64,000 nucleotides of DNA, from the NCBI GenBank assembly GCA_963844865.1, contig CAWJPY010000019.1, positions 42,389 through 106,388 of the forward strand. Reading direction: 5' to 3'. This document shows, in pieces, positions 35,584-45,402 of the stretch. Numbering within the stretch: position 1 is the stretch's first letter; every line of letters begins with the position of its first letter. The notes below the pieces were generated by a model. That model was not told the origin of the DNA, did no database searches, and saw only the letters and a list, made by a program, of their open reading frames with translations. The translations under genes were made by a program, and so were the position numbers. The stretch comes from CAWJPY01 sp963844865 (GTDB lineage: Bacteria > Acidobacteriota > Thermoanaerobaculia > Thermoanaerobaculales > Sulfomarinibacteraceae).

Positions 35584-38500
35584 ATGACGAGGGTGCGTCT
35601 CGAGGGGCTCCGCCTGAGCGGGTTCAAGTCCTTTCCGGACTCGGTGGAGCTGTCCTTCCCCAGCGAGGTGTCGGCCATCATCGGCCCCAACGGGTGCGGG
35701 AAGTCCAACCTGGTGGACGCCATCGTCTGGGTGCTCGGCGAGCAGAGCCCGACCTTGCTGCGGCTGCAGCAGATGGGCGAGGTGGTGTTCTCCGGCGCCG
35801 CCGGACGGCCCGCCGCCGGCGCCGCCGAGGTGACCCTCCTCCTGAGCTCCGACGACGGCCACTGGAAGGAGACCGGGGGCCGTCTGGAGATCCAGCGCCG
35901 GGTGTTCCGGAGCGGTCCCTCCGAGTACCGCCTCAACGGTCGCAGCGCCCGCCTCAAGGACGTGGTGGATGAGCTCCTCGGCGTGGGCCTGGGCACGCGG
36001 GACTACTCCATCATCGAGCAGGGCCGGGTGGGTCAGGTGCTGTCGGCCCGCCCCACCGACCGACGCATCCTCATCGAGGAGGCGGCGGGGGTGACCCGGT
36101 ACAAGAAGCGCAAGCACGAGGCCCAGCTCAAGCTCGAGCACACCCGTCAGAACCTGGCTCGCCTGGAGGACATCGTCGGCGAGGTCGACCGCAACCTCCG
36201 GCAGCTGAGGCGGCAGGCCCGCCAGGCCGAGCGTCACCGACGGCTGCGCAAGGAGCTGGAGGGCACCCTCAGGCGACTGCTCGCCCACCACGCCCGCCGC
36301 GTGGACCGGGAGCGGCGGGAGCTGATCCGGCAGCGCGGCCGGGCGGAGAATGAAACCGCCGCTGCCGCGGCGACCCTGGCCGGGGGTGAGGCGGACCTGG
36401 AGGACGGCCGCAGCGCCCTCGAGGCTCGACGCGGCGAGCTCGAAAAGGTGCGCGCCGAGATCACCGAGATGCTCGGGGCCCGGGAGCGCCGGGAGGCGTT
36501 CGTGGAGCGCTCGTCGGACCTCATCGACAGCCTCCGCGACTCCCTGGAGAGGGCCCACACGGACGCCGCCGCCTTTTCCTCCTCGCGCGCCGAGATCGCC
36601 CAGCGCCTCACCACGGCAGCCGCCCGCGTCCATACGCTGGAGGAGGCGCAGCGGGAGGTGGAGGGCAAGGTGGCCGAGGCCACCGCCGCCGAGGGAGATG
36701 CACGGCAACGGCTGCGCGCGGCGGAGCGCTCCACCGAGGAACGACGCCAGGATCTGCTGCGCACCATCTCCACGCTCACCAGCACCCGCAATCAGCTCTC
36801 GGAGACGGAGCGCGCCCTCGACCGCCTCGGCTATGCCCTGACACAGCTCGAGCAGGAGCGCGTCGGCCTCGCGACACGCCTAGAGGACATCGGAGAGCGT
36901 GCCGAGTCCGCCGCCGTCGCCGGACGCGAGGCGCTGGCCGCCGCCGACGAGCTCGGCCAGCGCCGGCAGGCCCTGGCCGGACAGCGCGCGGAGCTGGTGG
37001 AGAGGGGCGCCGCCTGCCGCAGCGAGGAGGAGGAGCTGGGCCGCTCCCTGTGGGAGCTGCGCCACCGCCTCACCGGCGTCGAGCGCGAGCTGGCGCGCCA
37101 CGGGGCCGCGGCCGAGCACCTGCTCTCCGCCCTGCCGCGGGACGCGATGGCGGGCCAGGTCTCCGACTACGTCCACCCGTCGCCGGGACTGGCACCCCTC
37201 CTGGACCGTGTCTGGCGGGAGTGGCTGGAGCTGCCCGTGGTGCGGGTCGAAGGTCTCACCGCCGACCAGCTGACTGCGGTGGCAGAGGAGGAGGGACGGG
37301 TCCGCCTGGTGGTGGCGACCCCGGCCCCCACCCGGGACTGGCCACCGCCCTTGGAGGGGGCCGAGTCGCTGCTGGACGAGGCCGGCATCGCGTCAGAGGA
37401 CCGTCCGTGGCTCCTCCTGACCCTTCCGGCCGTCTACCGCTGTGACCGCCAAGAAGACGCGCGAGCCCTGGCCGAGGCTCACCCGGACGTCATCGTGGTG
37501 GCGCCGGACGAGGTCCTGTGGCGGGGGCGCACCATGGAACCCCCGACCGCCGGGACCCGGCTGCGCGGGGCCCTCTCCCTGCGCGACGAGCGCGCCGAGC
37601 TGCGCCGCGGCATCGAGCACGCCGAGGCCGAGCTGACCGGGGTCACCGGCCGCCGGCGGGAGGCCCTCGCCGCCCTCGAGGGGGTCGAGAACGCGCTCCG
37701 CGCAGTGGAAGCCGAGCTCGTGGGCGCCGAGCAGGAACGGGCCCGCACCTCGGCCGTCGAGCAGTCGTTGCTGGACGAGCGCGCACGCCTGGAGCGCGAG
37801 CTGAAGGCGGTGGACGAGGAGGCCGCGCGGAGCCGGGCTCAGAAGGGCGACATGCAGCGCCGGCGGGCCAAGCTGGCGGACGAGGTCAAGGCCATCGACA
37901 CCCGCAGCCACGAGCTGGAACGGGCCCTGGAGACCGCCTCGGAAGGTCTGCAGGCCGGTCGCGGTGAAACCGCCGAGGCGTTGCGCCGGCTCGACCGGTG
38001 GCGGGCCGAGCTGCGCCTCGCCGGCGAGCGGGTGGCCACCGCCCGCACCGAGGCCGATCGCCTCGGCGGCGAGGCCGAGGAGCTGGACCGACGCATCACC
38101 AAGCTCGCCTCCGACGAGGAGCAGCTCGCCGGGGAGCTGGCGCGCACCCAGCAGGAGGTGGTCCAGTCGCGGGCGCGACTGGTGGAGGAGCACGGCCTCC
38201 TGGCCGCCGCCCGAGAGCGGGAGCGGAAGCTGGCCGAGGGGCTCCAGGAGCGGTCGGCGGCCGTGGCCCGCGCCGAGGGAGAGGTGCGCAGCGCCCGCGA
38301 GGCCCACGAGCAGGCGCGGGAGCGCCTGCATGCCCTGACCCTGGACGAAGCCCGTCTCGACGCCGAGTGGCAGCGCCTGCGGGAGACGGCTGCCGCCGAG
38401 CTCCACACCCCGGTGGAGGCGCTGGCAACCGCGGCCGGCGAAGAAGAGACGGAGGAGATCGACCCCGAGGCGGAGCAAGCCCACGTCGAGGAGCTCCGCG

Positions 38501-39111
38501 CCAAGATCGAGAAGCTCGGTCCGGTCAACCTGTTGGCCCTGGAGGAGGTGGGCGAGCTGGAGGAGCGATCGCGCTTCCTGGGCGAGCAACGCACCGACCT
38601 GGTAAGCGCTCTCCGCAAGCTCGACGAGACGGTGCGCGAGATCGACGTCGTGTGCACCGAGCGCTTCGTCGCCACCGTGGAGCAGGTGAACTCGGTCTTC
38701 CACGAGACCTTCACCACCCTGTTCGCCGGGGGCAGCGCCTGCCTGGAGCTGGTGGACCCCGACGATCCCCTGGAGTCGGGCATCGACATCATCGCCCAGC
38801 CCCCGGGGAAGAAGACCCAGTCCGTGCAGCTCCTGTCCGGGGGCGAGAAGGCCCTGACGGCGCTGTCGCTGCTGATCTCCCTGTTCCGCATCCGGCCGTC
38901 GCCCTTCTGCGTCCTCGACGAGGTGGACGCACCGCTGGACGACGCCAACGTGGAACGGCTGGCGGACCTCATCGAGACCATGACCGAGCACACCCAGTTC
39001 GTGCTCATCACCCACAACCGGCGCACCATGGCCACCGCGGACGTGCTCTACGGCGTCACCATGGAGGAGCCGGGGGTCTCGAAGGTGGTCTCCGTACGCC
39101 TCGAGGACTGA
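35584..39111 (+). CDS. smc: Chromosome segregation ATPase SMC
   Basis: A 1175-residue condensin subunit that organises and separates chromosomes with ScpA and ScpB. The N-terminal head has Walker A GPNGCGKS at residues 34-41; two long coiled coils (about 165-490 and 660-1000) flank a hinge (about 510-650); the C-terminal head has the signature LLSGGEKALTALSLL and Walker B FCVLDEVDAPLDD. Length is normal for bacterial Smc. The coiled coils are very Arg/Glu/Ala-rich, in line with the base composition. There is no strong ribosome binding site; TGATAG 12 bases upstream may be its -10 box. Its stop lies five bases from the stop of the convergent attH gene. scpAB are not in the window. Confidence 0.95.
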   Translation: MTRVRLEGLRLSGFKSFPDSVELSFPSEVSAIIGPNGCGKSNLVDAIVWVLGEQSPTLLRLQQMGEVVFSGAAGRPAAGAAEVTLLLSSDDGHWKETGGRLEIQRRVFRSGPSEYRLNGRSARLKDVVDELLGVGLGTRDYSIIEQGRVGQVLSARPTDRRILIEEAAGVTRYKKRKHEAQLKLEHTRQNLARLEDIVGEVDRNLRQLRRQARQAERHRRLRKELEGTLRRLLAHHARRVDRERRELIRQRGRAENETAAAAATLAGGEADLEDGRSALEARRGELEKVRAEITEMLGARERREAFVERSSDLIDSLRDSLERAHTDAAAFSSSRAEIAQRLTTAAARVHTLEEAQREVEGKVAEATAAEGDARQRLRAAERSTEERRQDLLRTISTLTSTRNQLSETERALDRLGYALTQLEQERVGLATRLEDIGERAESAAVAGREALAAADELGQRRQALAGQRAELVERGAACRSEEEELGRSLWELRHRLTGVERELARHGAAAEHLLSALPRDAMAGQVSDYVHPSPGLAPLLDRVWREWLELPVVRVEGLTADQLTAVAEEEGRVRLVVATPAPTRDWPPPLEGAESLLDEAGIASEDRPWLLLTLPAVYRCDRQEDARALAEAHPDVIVVAPDEVLWRGRTMEPPTAGTRLRGALSLRDERAELRRGIEHAEAELTGVTGRRREALAALEGVENALRAVEAELVGAEQERARTSAVEQSLLDERARLERELKAVDEEAARSRAQKGDMQRRRAKLADEVKAIDTRSHELERALETASEGLQAGRGETAEALRRLDRWRAELRLAGERVATARTEADRLGGEAEELDRRITKLASDEEQLAGELARTQQEVVQSRARLVEEHGLLAAARERERKLAEGLQERSAAVARAEGEVRSAREAHEQARERLHALTLDEARLDAEWQRLRETAAAELHTPVEALATAAGEEETEEIDPEAEQAHVEELRAKIEKLGPVNLLALEEVGELEERSRFLGEQRTDLVSALRKLDETVREIDVVCTERFVATVEQVNSVFHETFTTLFAGGSACLELVDPDDPLESGIDIIAQPPGKKTQSVQLLSGGEKALTALSLLISLFRIRPSPFCVLDEVDAPLDDANVERLADLIETMTEHTQFVLITHNRRTMATADVLYGVTMEEPGVSKVVSVRLED

Positions 39112-39116
39112 GCTGG

Positions 39117-40223
39117 TCAGAAGCGGTCGGCGAGGCTCGAGGCGTAGCCGGTGAGCTCGGCGTAGCCCTCCCCCACCGAGCTCCCATCGACCGCCACCGG
39201 GCCCTCCCAGTACACGGTGCCGGTGGAGGCACGGGCGTCGATCTCGCAGTCTGCGACCAGCGGCCTCACCTCCACGTCGATCCCCGCCGCGGGCACGAGG
39301 AGCCGCCACCGGGACGGGTAATGGGCTCCGCTGTGTGGACTCTCCCAGCGGTCCCGGACCTCGAGAATGAAGTCCTCCGCCCCGAGATGCCGCGTGCTGC
39401 CGTCCGCCTCCACCAGGGTGCCCGACGAGAACGGGGAAGGGCTGCCGTCCGCGCGACGCAGGCGGTAGACCATGAGGGCCCGCCCGTCATCGAGCCGCAG
39501 CCCGAACCAGTCCCAGCCCACCACGCCCACCCCGAGCTGGCTGGTCCCCCACTCGTGGTCGTACCAGGCCTCCCCCTGGACCACCAGCCGCCGGCCGGCG
39601 ATCTCGAGCTTCCCCGTGACGCGCAGGCGCGGCCAGCTCAAGTAGACCGAGGCATTCCCCGGGGCGGCGCCCTTGCGGGAGTATCCGTCGTCGCCGTTCG
39701 TCACCAGCGGTGTCTGCGGCTCGAGCTGCAGCTCGACGCCGACGTCGGCGCCGCGATCGGCGGCCGCAGCGCGCAGCACATCTCCCGCCTCCCGCCGCAG
39801 CCACCAGTCATTCACCCACACGTTGAGGTCGGAGGTGGCGAAGCCGGCCAGACCGGCGGCAGCGCGTCGCAGCCGGCCGGCGTGCAGGAAGCGGCCGCGT
39901 GAGATGTCAACCACCGCCAGGTGGGCGGCCACCGCCTGCCGGGCCCGCAGGTCGGACTGGCCCGGCTGCGGCTCGGAGGGGTCCAGTCCCTGGCGAAAGA
40001 AGGTGAGCTGGAAGCCGTAGCGGCGTCCATCCTCCCCGTGGACGAGACCGGTCAGGTACCACCACTCTGTGCGGAAGGCGGGGTGGGCGCCGTGGTCTGA
40101 TGGCAAGGAGAGCGCCGGGGGCCCGGTGACCTGCCGCCATGACGACCCGTCGGCCCCGCCGAAGGAAACGAGACCGAAAAGCACACACGCCAGGAGCGCG
40201 GTGATCCGCCCGGGCTCACCCAT
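39117..40223 (-). CDS. attH: AttH-type exported lipocalin-like protein
   Basis: A 368-residue exported protein with a signal peptide (about 1-25) and two lipocalin-like beta domains. Family features are FRTEWWYLTGLV near the N-terminus, AWYDHEWGTSQLG in the middle (with the conserved Trp, Tyr, Asp, His, Glu) and GWDWFGLRLDDGRALMVYRLR. This is the AttH/carotenoid 1,2-hydratase-like fold. Next to an ABC transporter it is the AttH component of AttEFGH, whose substrate is unknown; a carotenoid hydratase is unlikely because no carotenoid genes are nearby. The start at 40223 overlaps the end of the permease gene by eight bases. Confidence 0.85.
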   Translation of the reverse strand: MGEPGRITALLACVLFGLVSFGGADGSSWRQVTGPPALSLPSDHGAHPAFRTEWWYLTGLVHGEDGRRYGFQLTFFRQGLDPSEPQPGQSDLRARQAVAAHLAVVDISRGRFLHAGRLRRAAAGLAGFATSDLNVWVNDWWLRREAGDVLRAAAADRGADVGVELQLEPQTPLVTNGDDGYSRKGAAPGNASVYLSWPRLRVTGKLEIAGRRLVVQGEAWYDHEWGTSQLGVGVVGWDWFGLRLDDGRALMVYRLRRADGSPSPFSSGTLVEADGSTRHLGAEDFILEVRDRWESPHSGAHYPSRWRLLVPAAGIDVEVRPLVADCEIDARASTGTVYWEGPVAVDGSSVGEGYAELTGYASSLADRF

Positions 40224-42760
40224 CCTCACGGAGCACCTCCGCGGGCTGCAGACGGGCCGCACCGAGGGCGGGAGTGACGCCGGCCAGCAGACAGGCCGCC
40301 AGCACCCAGACCCCGATGCGGGTCAGGGCGGCCCACGGCAGCACCAGCTCCAGGGTCCATCCGAAGGACTCGGAGGTTCACCACCTTCACCAGCACGACC
40401 CCCACCAGGACGCCCACCACCCCGCCGGCCAGGGCGGCCGTGAGCCCCAGCAACCCGGCCTGGGCCACCACCACCGCGAACACCTGGGGCCGCGAGCCGC
40501 CCATGGCCCGGAGCAGGCCCAGGTCGCGCCGTCGCTCCCCCACCAGGGCGAGCAGCACGGTGGCCACCGCCACCACCGCGACCACCGCCGCCACCAGGTA
40601 GAGGGCGGTTGTGATGGCGAAGGTGCGGTTGAAGGCGGACAGGATCTCCTGCTGGAGCCCGTGCGCGGTGAAGGCCTCGATGAGGAAGCGGCCGCGCACC
40701 GCATCCAGCAGGCGCCGACGCGCGGCCGCCACGTCGGCGCCCGGTCCCAGGAAGAGGGCGATCTCGTGGGGCACGGCGTCGGGGAAGTGGGGCAGGAGGA
40801 GATGGCGGTCCATGACCACCAGGCCGCCGGCGTGGGAGTAGTCCCTGAACACGCCCACCACCTTCAGCTCCAGGGGGCCCCGGGGGACGTCCAGGCGAAG
40901 CCGGTCCCCCTCCTTGACGCCGAAGCGGTTGGCGAAGGGCTCGTTGACGATCGCCCCTCCAACGCGGTACGCCTCGGCGAAGATGGCCCGTGAGTCGCGG
41001 CCCGGAAAGCCCACGTTGCCGTAGTGGCGGACCACGTCGAAGGCGGCGCCGGCCACGGTGATGGTGTGGCCGCGGTAGGACATCTCCACCGGGTAGAAGG
41101 GATCCACGGTGTCGGCGCCGAACATCTGCTGGGCGAGGGTCACCAGCTCCGGGTCCAGCCCGCCCACCGCCAGCCCCGTGGCCACGGCGAGGGGACGGAT
41201 CCAGATGTCGGCCCGCATCCCGTCCTCACTCCAGGCCACCACGGTGGCGCGGAACGACGTCACCAGCGTGACGATGGCCACCGCCAGGGCCACCGCCACC
41301 GCCACCGCCCCCGCAGCCCAGGCCGCGCGTCGGCGGCCGGCCGCCAACGCCGCCGCGGCCAGACGCACCGCGAGACCGCGCACGCGGGCGAGGGCTCTCC
41401 CCGCGATCACTGAGACCCCCTCGATGAGCGGCCCCACCATCACCAGGACCATCACCATCAGGGCCAGGGCAGCCGCCAGAGCCGCCACCGGCAGTCCATG
41501 CAACGACGGCAGGCGCACCAGCACGGCCGCCCCCAGCCCCAGGACCGCCACGCCGGTGAGCGCCCGCCCCATGGCTCGGCGGCCGAGGCGGGCCGGCGGT
41601 CGATGGTGCAGACCCTGCACCGGAGGCGTCGCCGTCGCCTCCAGCACGGGCAGCACCGCCGCCGCCAGGGCGGTGCCCATGGCCAGGACCAGGGCGGCGG
41701 CGGCCAGCTCCCAGGAGAAGCGGATCTCGGTGAGGGGAACGCCCCGCAGCACCGCCGCCACCGTGGCCCGCACGCTGGCCAGGGCGAGGCGGGCGCCGGC
41801 GAAGCCGCCGGCGATGCCCAGCACGCCCCCGCCGGCGCCGATGAGGACCGCCTCCAGGGCGACCCCCGCTGCGATCTGGAAGGTGGACGCGCCGTGGGAG
41901 CGGAGCACGGCGATGGTGTAGCGCCGCTGCACCACCGAGGTGGCCAGGGTGGTGGCCACCAGCACCGCCGCCACCAGGACCGAGATCCCGGACAGGGCCA
42001 CGAGGTTGAAACGCAGGGAGGCCACCATCTGCTCCGCCGTCTGGCGGCGTCTGGAGGGCTCCTCCACCCTGTCGCCGGGCGGCAGCAGGGGCTCCAGACG
42101 CTCCCGGAGATCGGCCAGTCTCACACCGTCCCGGGGCACGAGCTCGATGCGGTCGACCCGCCCCAGGCTGCCGAAGAGCTCCTGGGCCGTAGCCACGTCC
42201 ACGATCGCCACCCGCCCCCAGGCGCTGGCCGGTCCGGGCGGCCGGATCACCCCGGCCACCCGGAGCTCCACCGGTCGGGCCCGTACCGACAGGGTGACGC
42301 TGTCGCCGACCCCCACCTCGAGCTCCGCGGCGAGAGGTTCGGGCAGGATCACCCCCCGTCCGGTGAGGGCCTCCTCGAACATGGCCCGCGCCCCGGCCAC
42401 CTGATCCTCGATGGGCCGCACCCACTGGTCCACCAGGAGGTCCACCCCCAGCACCCGCACCCCATCGCCGAGCTCCATCAGGAGCGCGGTGCGCTCCACC
42501 ACCGGGGCCACCACGGCCACGTCCGTGAGGGGGCGCAGGGCGGCCAGCGTGGAGTCGGGCACGCCGCCGAGACGCACGACCTCGAGCCGCGCCCGTCCCG
42601 CCACCTCCTCCACGCCCTGGGCGAAGGCGGCCACCGCGGCCCGACTGGAGGCCACCGTGGACACCACCGCGGCCACCCCGACGGCCACCCCCAGCACCGT
42701 GATCAGGAACCGCCAGGGCCGCCTCACGAGCGGCCTGAAAAGCAGCGCCCGCAGGACCAT
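40216..42760 (-). CDS. AttFG-type ABC permease, one frameshift
   Basis: About 847 residues once corrected. It is a double FtsX/MacB-like permease: N-terminal membrane helix, large periplasmic domain, three helices, then a second copy of the same layout (AAGRRRAAWAAGAVAVAVALA onward). An extra C near 40373 shifts the frame about 50 codons before the end; removing it restores the expected ESFGWTLELVLPWAALTRIG, a final helix, and a stop at 40216. The uncorrected frame runs into unrelated residues. The start overlaps the ATPase stop (TGATG). In AttEFGH, AttF and AttG form the permease; here it is one chain. The nature of the cargo is unknown. Confidence 0.82.
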
Positions 42761-43493
42761 CAGCCAGGTTCCGAGCGCCGCGCGCGCTCCTCCTGATCCG
42801 GTCTCATCGCGACCAGCGTCCCCCCACGGTCCAAGATCCTGCCGTCCCTGAGGTGGATGACGCGATCGGCCGCGGCGGCTATGGCCTCGTCGTGGGTCGC
42901 CAGCAGCAGGGCGGCCCCCTCCTCGGCCTGCAGCTCCTTCAGCAATGCCAGCACCGCCGCACCGGTGTGGGAGTCCAAGTTACCGGTGGGCTCGTCGGCG
43001 ACCACGATCCTGGGGCGGTGGACGAGCGCCCGCGCCACCGCCGTCCGCTGCTGCTCCCCCCCGACAGCTCGGACGGGTAGTGCCCGCGCCGGGCGGCGAG
43101 CCCCACGCGCTCGATGAGCTCGGACACTCGGCGCGGGTCGCGGCGGCCGTCCAGGGCCAGGGGCAGGGCCACGTTCTCGGCCACGGTCAGGTGCGGCACC
43201 AGGTGGAACGCCTGGAACACGAGACCGATGCGGCGCCGGCGCAAGGTCACCAGCTCGCGCTCCGACGCGCGCCCCAGGTCGGTCCCGCACACACGCACGG
43301 TGCCTTCATTCGGGCGGTCAACGGCCGCCACCAGGTTGAGGGTGGTGGACTTGCCGCAGCCCGACGGCCCCACCAGGGCCACCATCTCGCCGGCGGCGAG
43401 CTCCAGCGTCACGTCCCGCAGGGCCCGCACCACCTCCTGCCCACGGCGGTAGGAGCGGCTCACCCCATCGAGCTCGACAACCACGTCGCGCAT
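42760..43493 (-). CDS. AttE-type ABC ATPase, one frameshift
   Basis: About 244 residues once corrected. The LolD/MacB-type ATPase has Walker A GPSGCGKSTT, signature LSGGEQQR, Walker B VVADEPTGNLDSHTG and switch ATHDE. The reading frame breaks exactly in the signature, in a run of seven C at 43056-43062 (minus-strand G run); eight would restore LSGGEQQRTAVARAL. A homopolymer-length error is the obvious explanation. The ATG at 43493 is used; an upstream extension to 43532 is possible. First gene of attE-attFG-attH. Confidence 0.82.
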
Positions 43494-43756
43494 GCCCACG
43501 GGACAACCATACGCCATGCGCTGGCGTTCCAATCAGCGGGGACTCCTGCAGCACGACGCCGCCGAGCCCAACGCTCAACTGCAACCTGTCCTCAGGCGCC
43601 GGAGGGCTCTCAACAGGCTTCAGAGCAGCAACAGACCCGACAATCAGCCGCCGCCGCAGCAATCCGTGGCAGCGACCGCGTCAGCAGACAGCGATCACGC
43701 ACCAGCGGACCACCATCAGATCTGGCCCCACGACACGTCAGTGAACGGCGCGAGCG

Positions 43757-44164
43757 TCATGGCTTGGGGTTGAGGAGGCGCCACGTCATCGCCCGCACCT
43801 CATCGAAGCCATCCAGGGCGACGGCAGTCTCGGATCGATCGATGGCACCTGCCACAGCGAGGAGCCGCAGGTGGCTGTCGGCCTCCTTGGCCGAGCCATA
43901 GGCGATCCGAAAGAACTGAGCGCGATCTCGGCCGGACCTGCCTTGGCCTTCGGCCAGGTTTGCCGGCACTGAGCTTGCCGAACGAATGACCTGGTCGGCG
44001 ATGGACTTCAGCGGAGCTGGTATCCGCACGACGAGCCTTATCGCGATGCCGGCTGCTTCGAGGGCCTTCCGGTGGGCGATGAGGTCGCGGGTGGAGCGAC
44101 GGGGCGCCGCTGAGGCTGGCACTGGCACTGGCTCTGCCGCAGCCACTGACAGTGGTGCTGCCAC
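43757..44164 (-). CDS. S23-family four-helix-bundle protein
   Basis: About 135 residues from a GTG at 44164, though the first 25 residues (Ala/Pro/Val-rich, encoded by degenerate GTGGCAGC-like repeats) may not belong and the true start could be closer to DLIAHRKALEAAG. The four helices include KALEAAGIAIRLVVRIPA, SIADQVIRSASSVPANLAEG, RAQFFRIAYGSAKEADSHLRLL and a C-terminal helix. The family was first found in 23S rRNA intervening sequences and is now widespread outside rRNA; no clear function is known. It is the intact paralogue of the fragment at 35192. The 260 bases between it and attE (43494-43756) hold no gene that I can see. Confidence 0.78.
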   Translation of the reverse strand: MAAPLSVAAAEPVPVPASAAPRRSTRDLIAHRKALEAAGIAIRLVVRIPAPLKSIADQVIRSASSVPANLAEGQGRSGRDRAQFFRIAYGSAKEADSHLRLLAVAGAIDRSETAVALDGFDEVRAMTWRLLNPKP

Positions 44165-44217
44165 TGGCGCTGCCGCTGATGGCTGCGGCCGTTGCTGTGT
44201 GGGGGCCGGTCGTCCTG

Positions 44218-44223
44218 TACAGT
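44218..44223 (+). promoter_or_regulatory. -10 box set for a leaderless lipoate-ligase mRNA
   Basis: TACAGT lies exactly six bases before the GTG at 44230, with no Shine-Dalgarno sequence. Same geometry as at 21326, 25063 and 61583. Confidence 0.42.
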
Positions 44224-44229
44224 GGCGGC

Positions 44230-45024
44230 GTGACGGCTCGTCCGACGTGGCGGCTGGTGGCGGACGGTGAGCTCACCGGAGCTCGCAACATGGCCCGTGA
44301 CACCGCCATGCTGGAAGCGGTGGCGGAGGGCGCCTCGCTGCCCACGCTGCGCCTCTATGGCTGGCGGCCGCCCTGCCTCTCCCTCGGGCGTCACCAGCCG
44401 GTGGCGGCCGCCGACGCCACGTTCTGCCGGCGGCACGGCGTCGATCTGGTGCGACGGCCCACCGGCGGTCGTGCGGTGCTCCACGATCGGGAGCTCACCT
44501 ACGCGGTGGTGGCGCCCCTCGGGCGCCGTCCCCTGCCGCGGCCCCTCCAGGATGTCTACCGGCAGATCTGTGCCGCCCTGGTGCGCTGGTGCCGCGCCCT
44601 CGGCATCGACGCCGAGCTGACGCCGGGTGAGGTCAACCTCGCCCTGCCCGGACCGCGTACGGTGGTGCCCTGCTTCGAGGCCCCGGCGGGCGGCGAGGTG
44701 GTGGTGGGCGGTCGCAAGCTCATCGGCTCGGCCATGCGCGCCCACCGGGGCGCCGTCCTCCAGCACGGCGCCATCCTCCTGAGCTGGGACTCCACGCTGC
44801 AGGCCGGCGCCATGGGGCTGGCGGACGACGGCGTCCTGCGGGCGCATGTCACCACCCTCGCCGCCGAGCTGGGGGAGATCCCGCCGCGGGCCGAGCTGGA
44901 GCCCACCCTGGCGGAAGCCTTCGAGGCCGAGCTGGACGTGATCCTGGAGCCGGGTGAGCTCATCGGGGCCGAGCGCGCCCGTGCCCTCGAGCTCGAACCC
45001 GAGATGCGCCTCCTCCCCGCCTGA
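44230..45024 (+). CDS. Lipoate-protein ligase A / octanoyltransferase family
   Basis: A 264-residue enzyme of the biotin/lipoate A-B ligase fold. Key elements: LRLYGWRPPCLSLGRHQ, the RRPTGGRAVLHDRELTYAVV core with the acyl-binding Arg-Arg-Pro-Thr-Gly-Gly-Arg, the catalytic-type Lys in GGRKLIGSAMRAHRGAVLQHGAILL, and the C-terminal small helical part. It either attaches lipoate to the E2 and GcvH proteins or transfers octanoyl groups (LipM/LplA types cannot be told apart by eye). The GTG at 44230 removes a hydrophobic upstream extension that is not part of the family and fits the leaderless promoter. It is divergent from the S23 gene. Confidence 0.85.
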   Translation: MTARPTWRLVADGELTGARNMARDTAMLEAVAEGASLPTLRLYGWRPPCLSLGRHQPVAAADATFCRRHGVDLVRRPTGGRAVLHDRELTYAVVAPLGRRPLPRPLQDVYRQICAALVRWCRALGIDAELTPGEVNLALPGPRTVVPCFEAPAGGEVVVGGRKLIGSAMRAHRGAVLQHGAILLSWDSTLQAGAMGLADDGVLRAHVTTLAAELGEIPPRAELEPTLAEAFEAELDVILEPGELIGAERARALELEPEMRLLPA

Positions 45025-45051
45025 GCACCCGGAGGAGGCCGGAGGGTGCAT

Positions 45052-45172
45052 GCGGTGCCTGGCGCCCAGCAGACGCACCCTGCAATGGCAAGGCCGGTGC
45101 AGGCACCCCGTCTCGATTCCATAGCACGCACATCGCTGCATTCGAATACTGCCTGGCGCCGTCTCTGGCCGA
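45052..45172. repeat. Composite repeat, copy E (degenerate)
   Basis: Three arms, GGTGCCTGGCGCC (45054-45066), GGTGCAGGCACCCC (about 45095-45108) and TGCCTGGCGCC (about 45150-45160), from module 1, apparently partly duplicated. The TCTCGATTCCATAG segment between them is shared with copy G at 57485. No gene is seen in 45025-45402. Confidence 0.65.
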
Positions 45173-45402
45173 CCCGACGCGCGTTGGCCGCTTCACGTCC
45201 ACTCTCCGCAAGATCGTCGGAGACGGTACGCCCGAGAAACGCACCGTTCTCCCGGAGCCCCAATCCCACGGGCGTGGGCCGTTGCCGCGGATCGCCGACG
45301 CCGCTCGCTGGCGCTGATCCGGCAGCGGTCCTCTGCCGCGGACACCGGGGCTGAGACTGCCGCCGCCGCCGTCGACGGCTGCGCAGGCTAGTATGAGACG
45401 CG

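Noticed and set aside
39117..40223. Carotenoid 1,2-hydratase as the function of the lipocalin-like gene
   Set aside because: No carotenoid synthesis genes nearby; the coupling to an ABC transporter fits AttH better.
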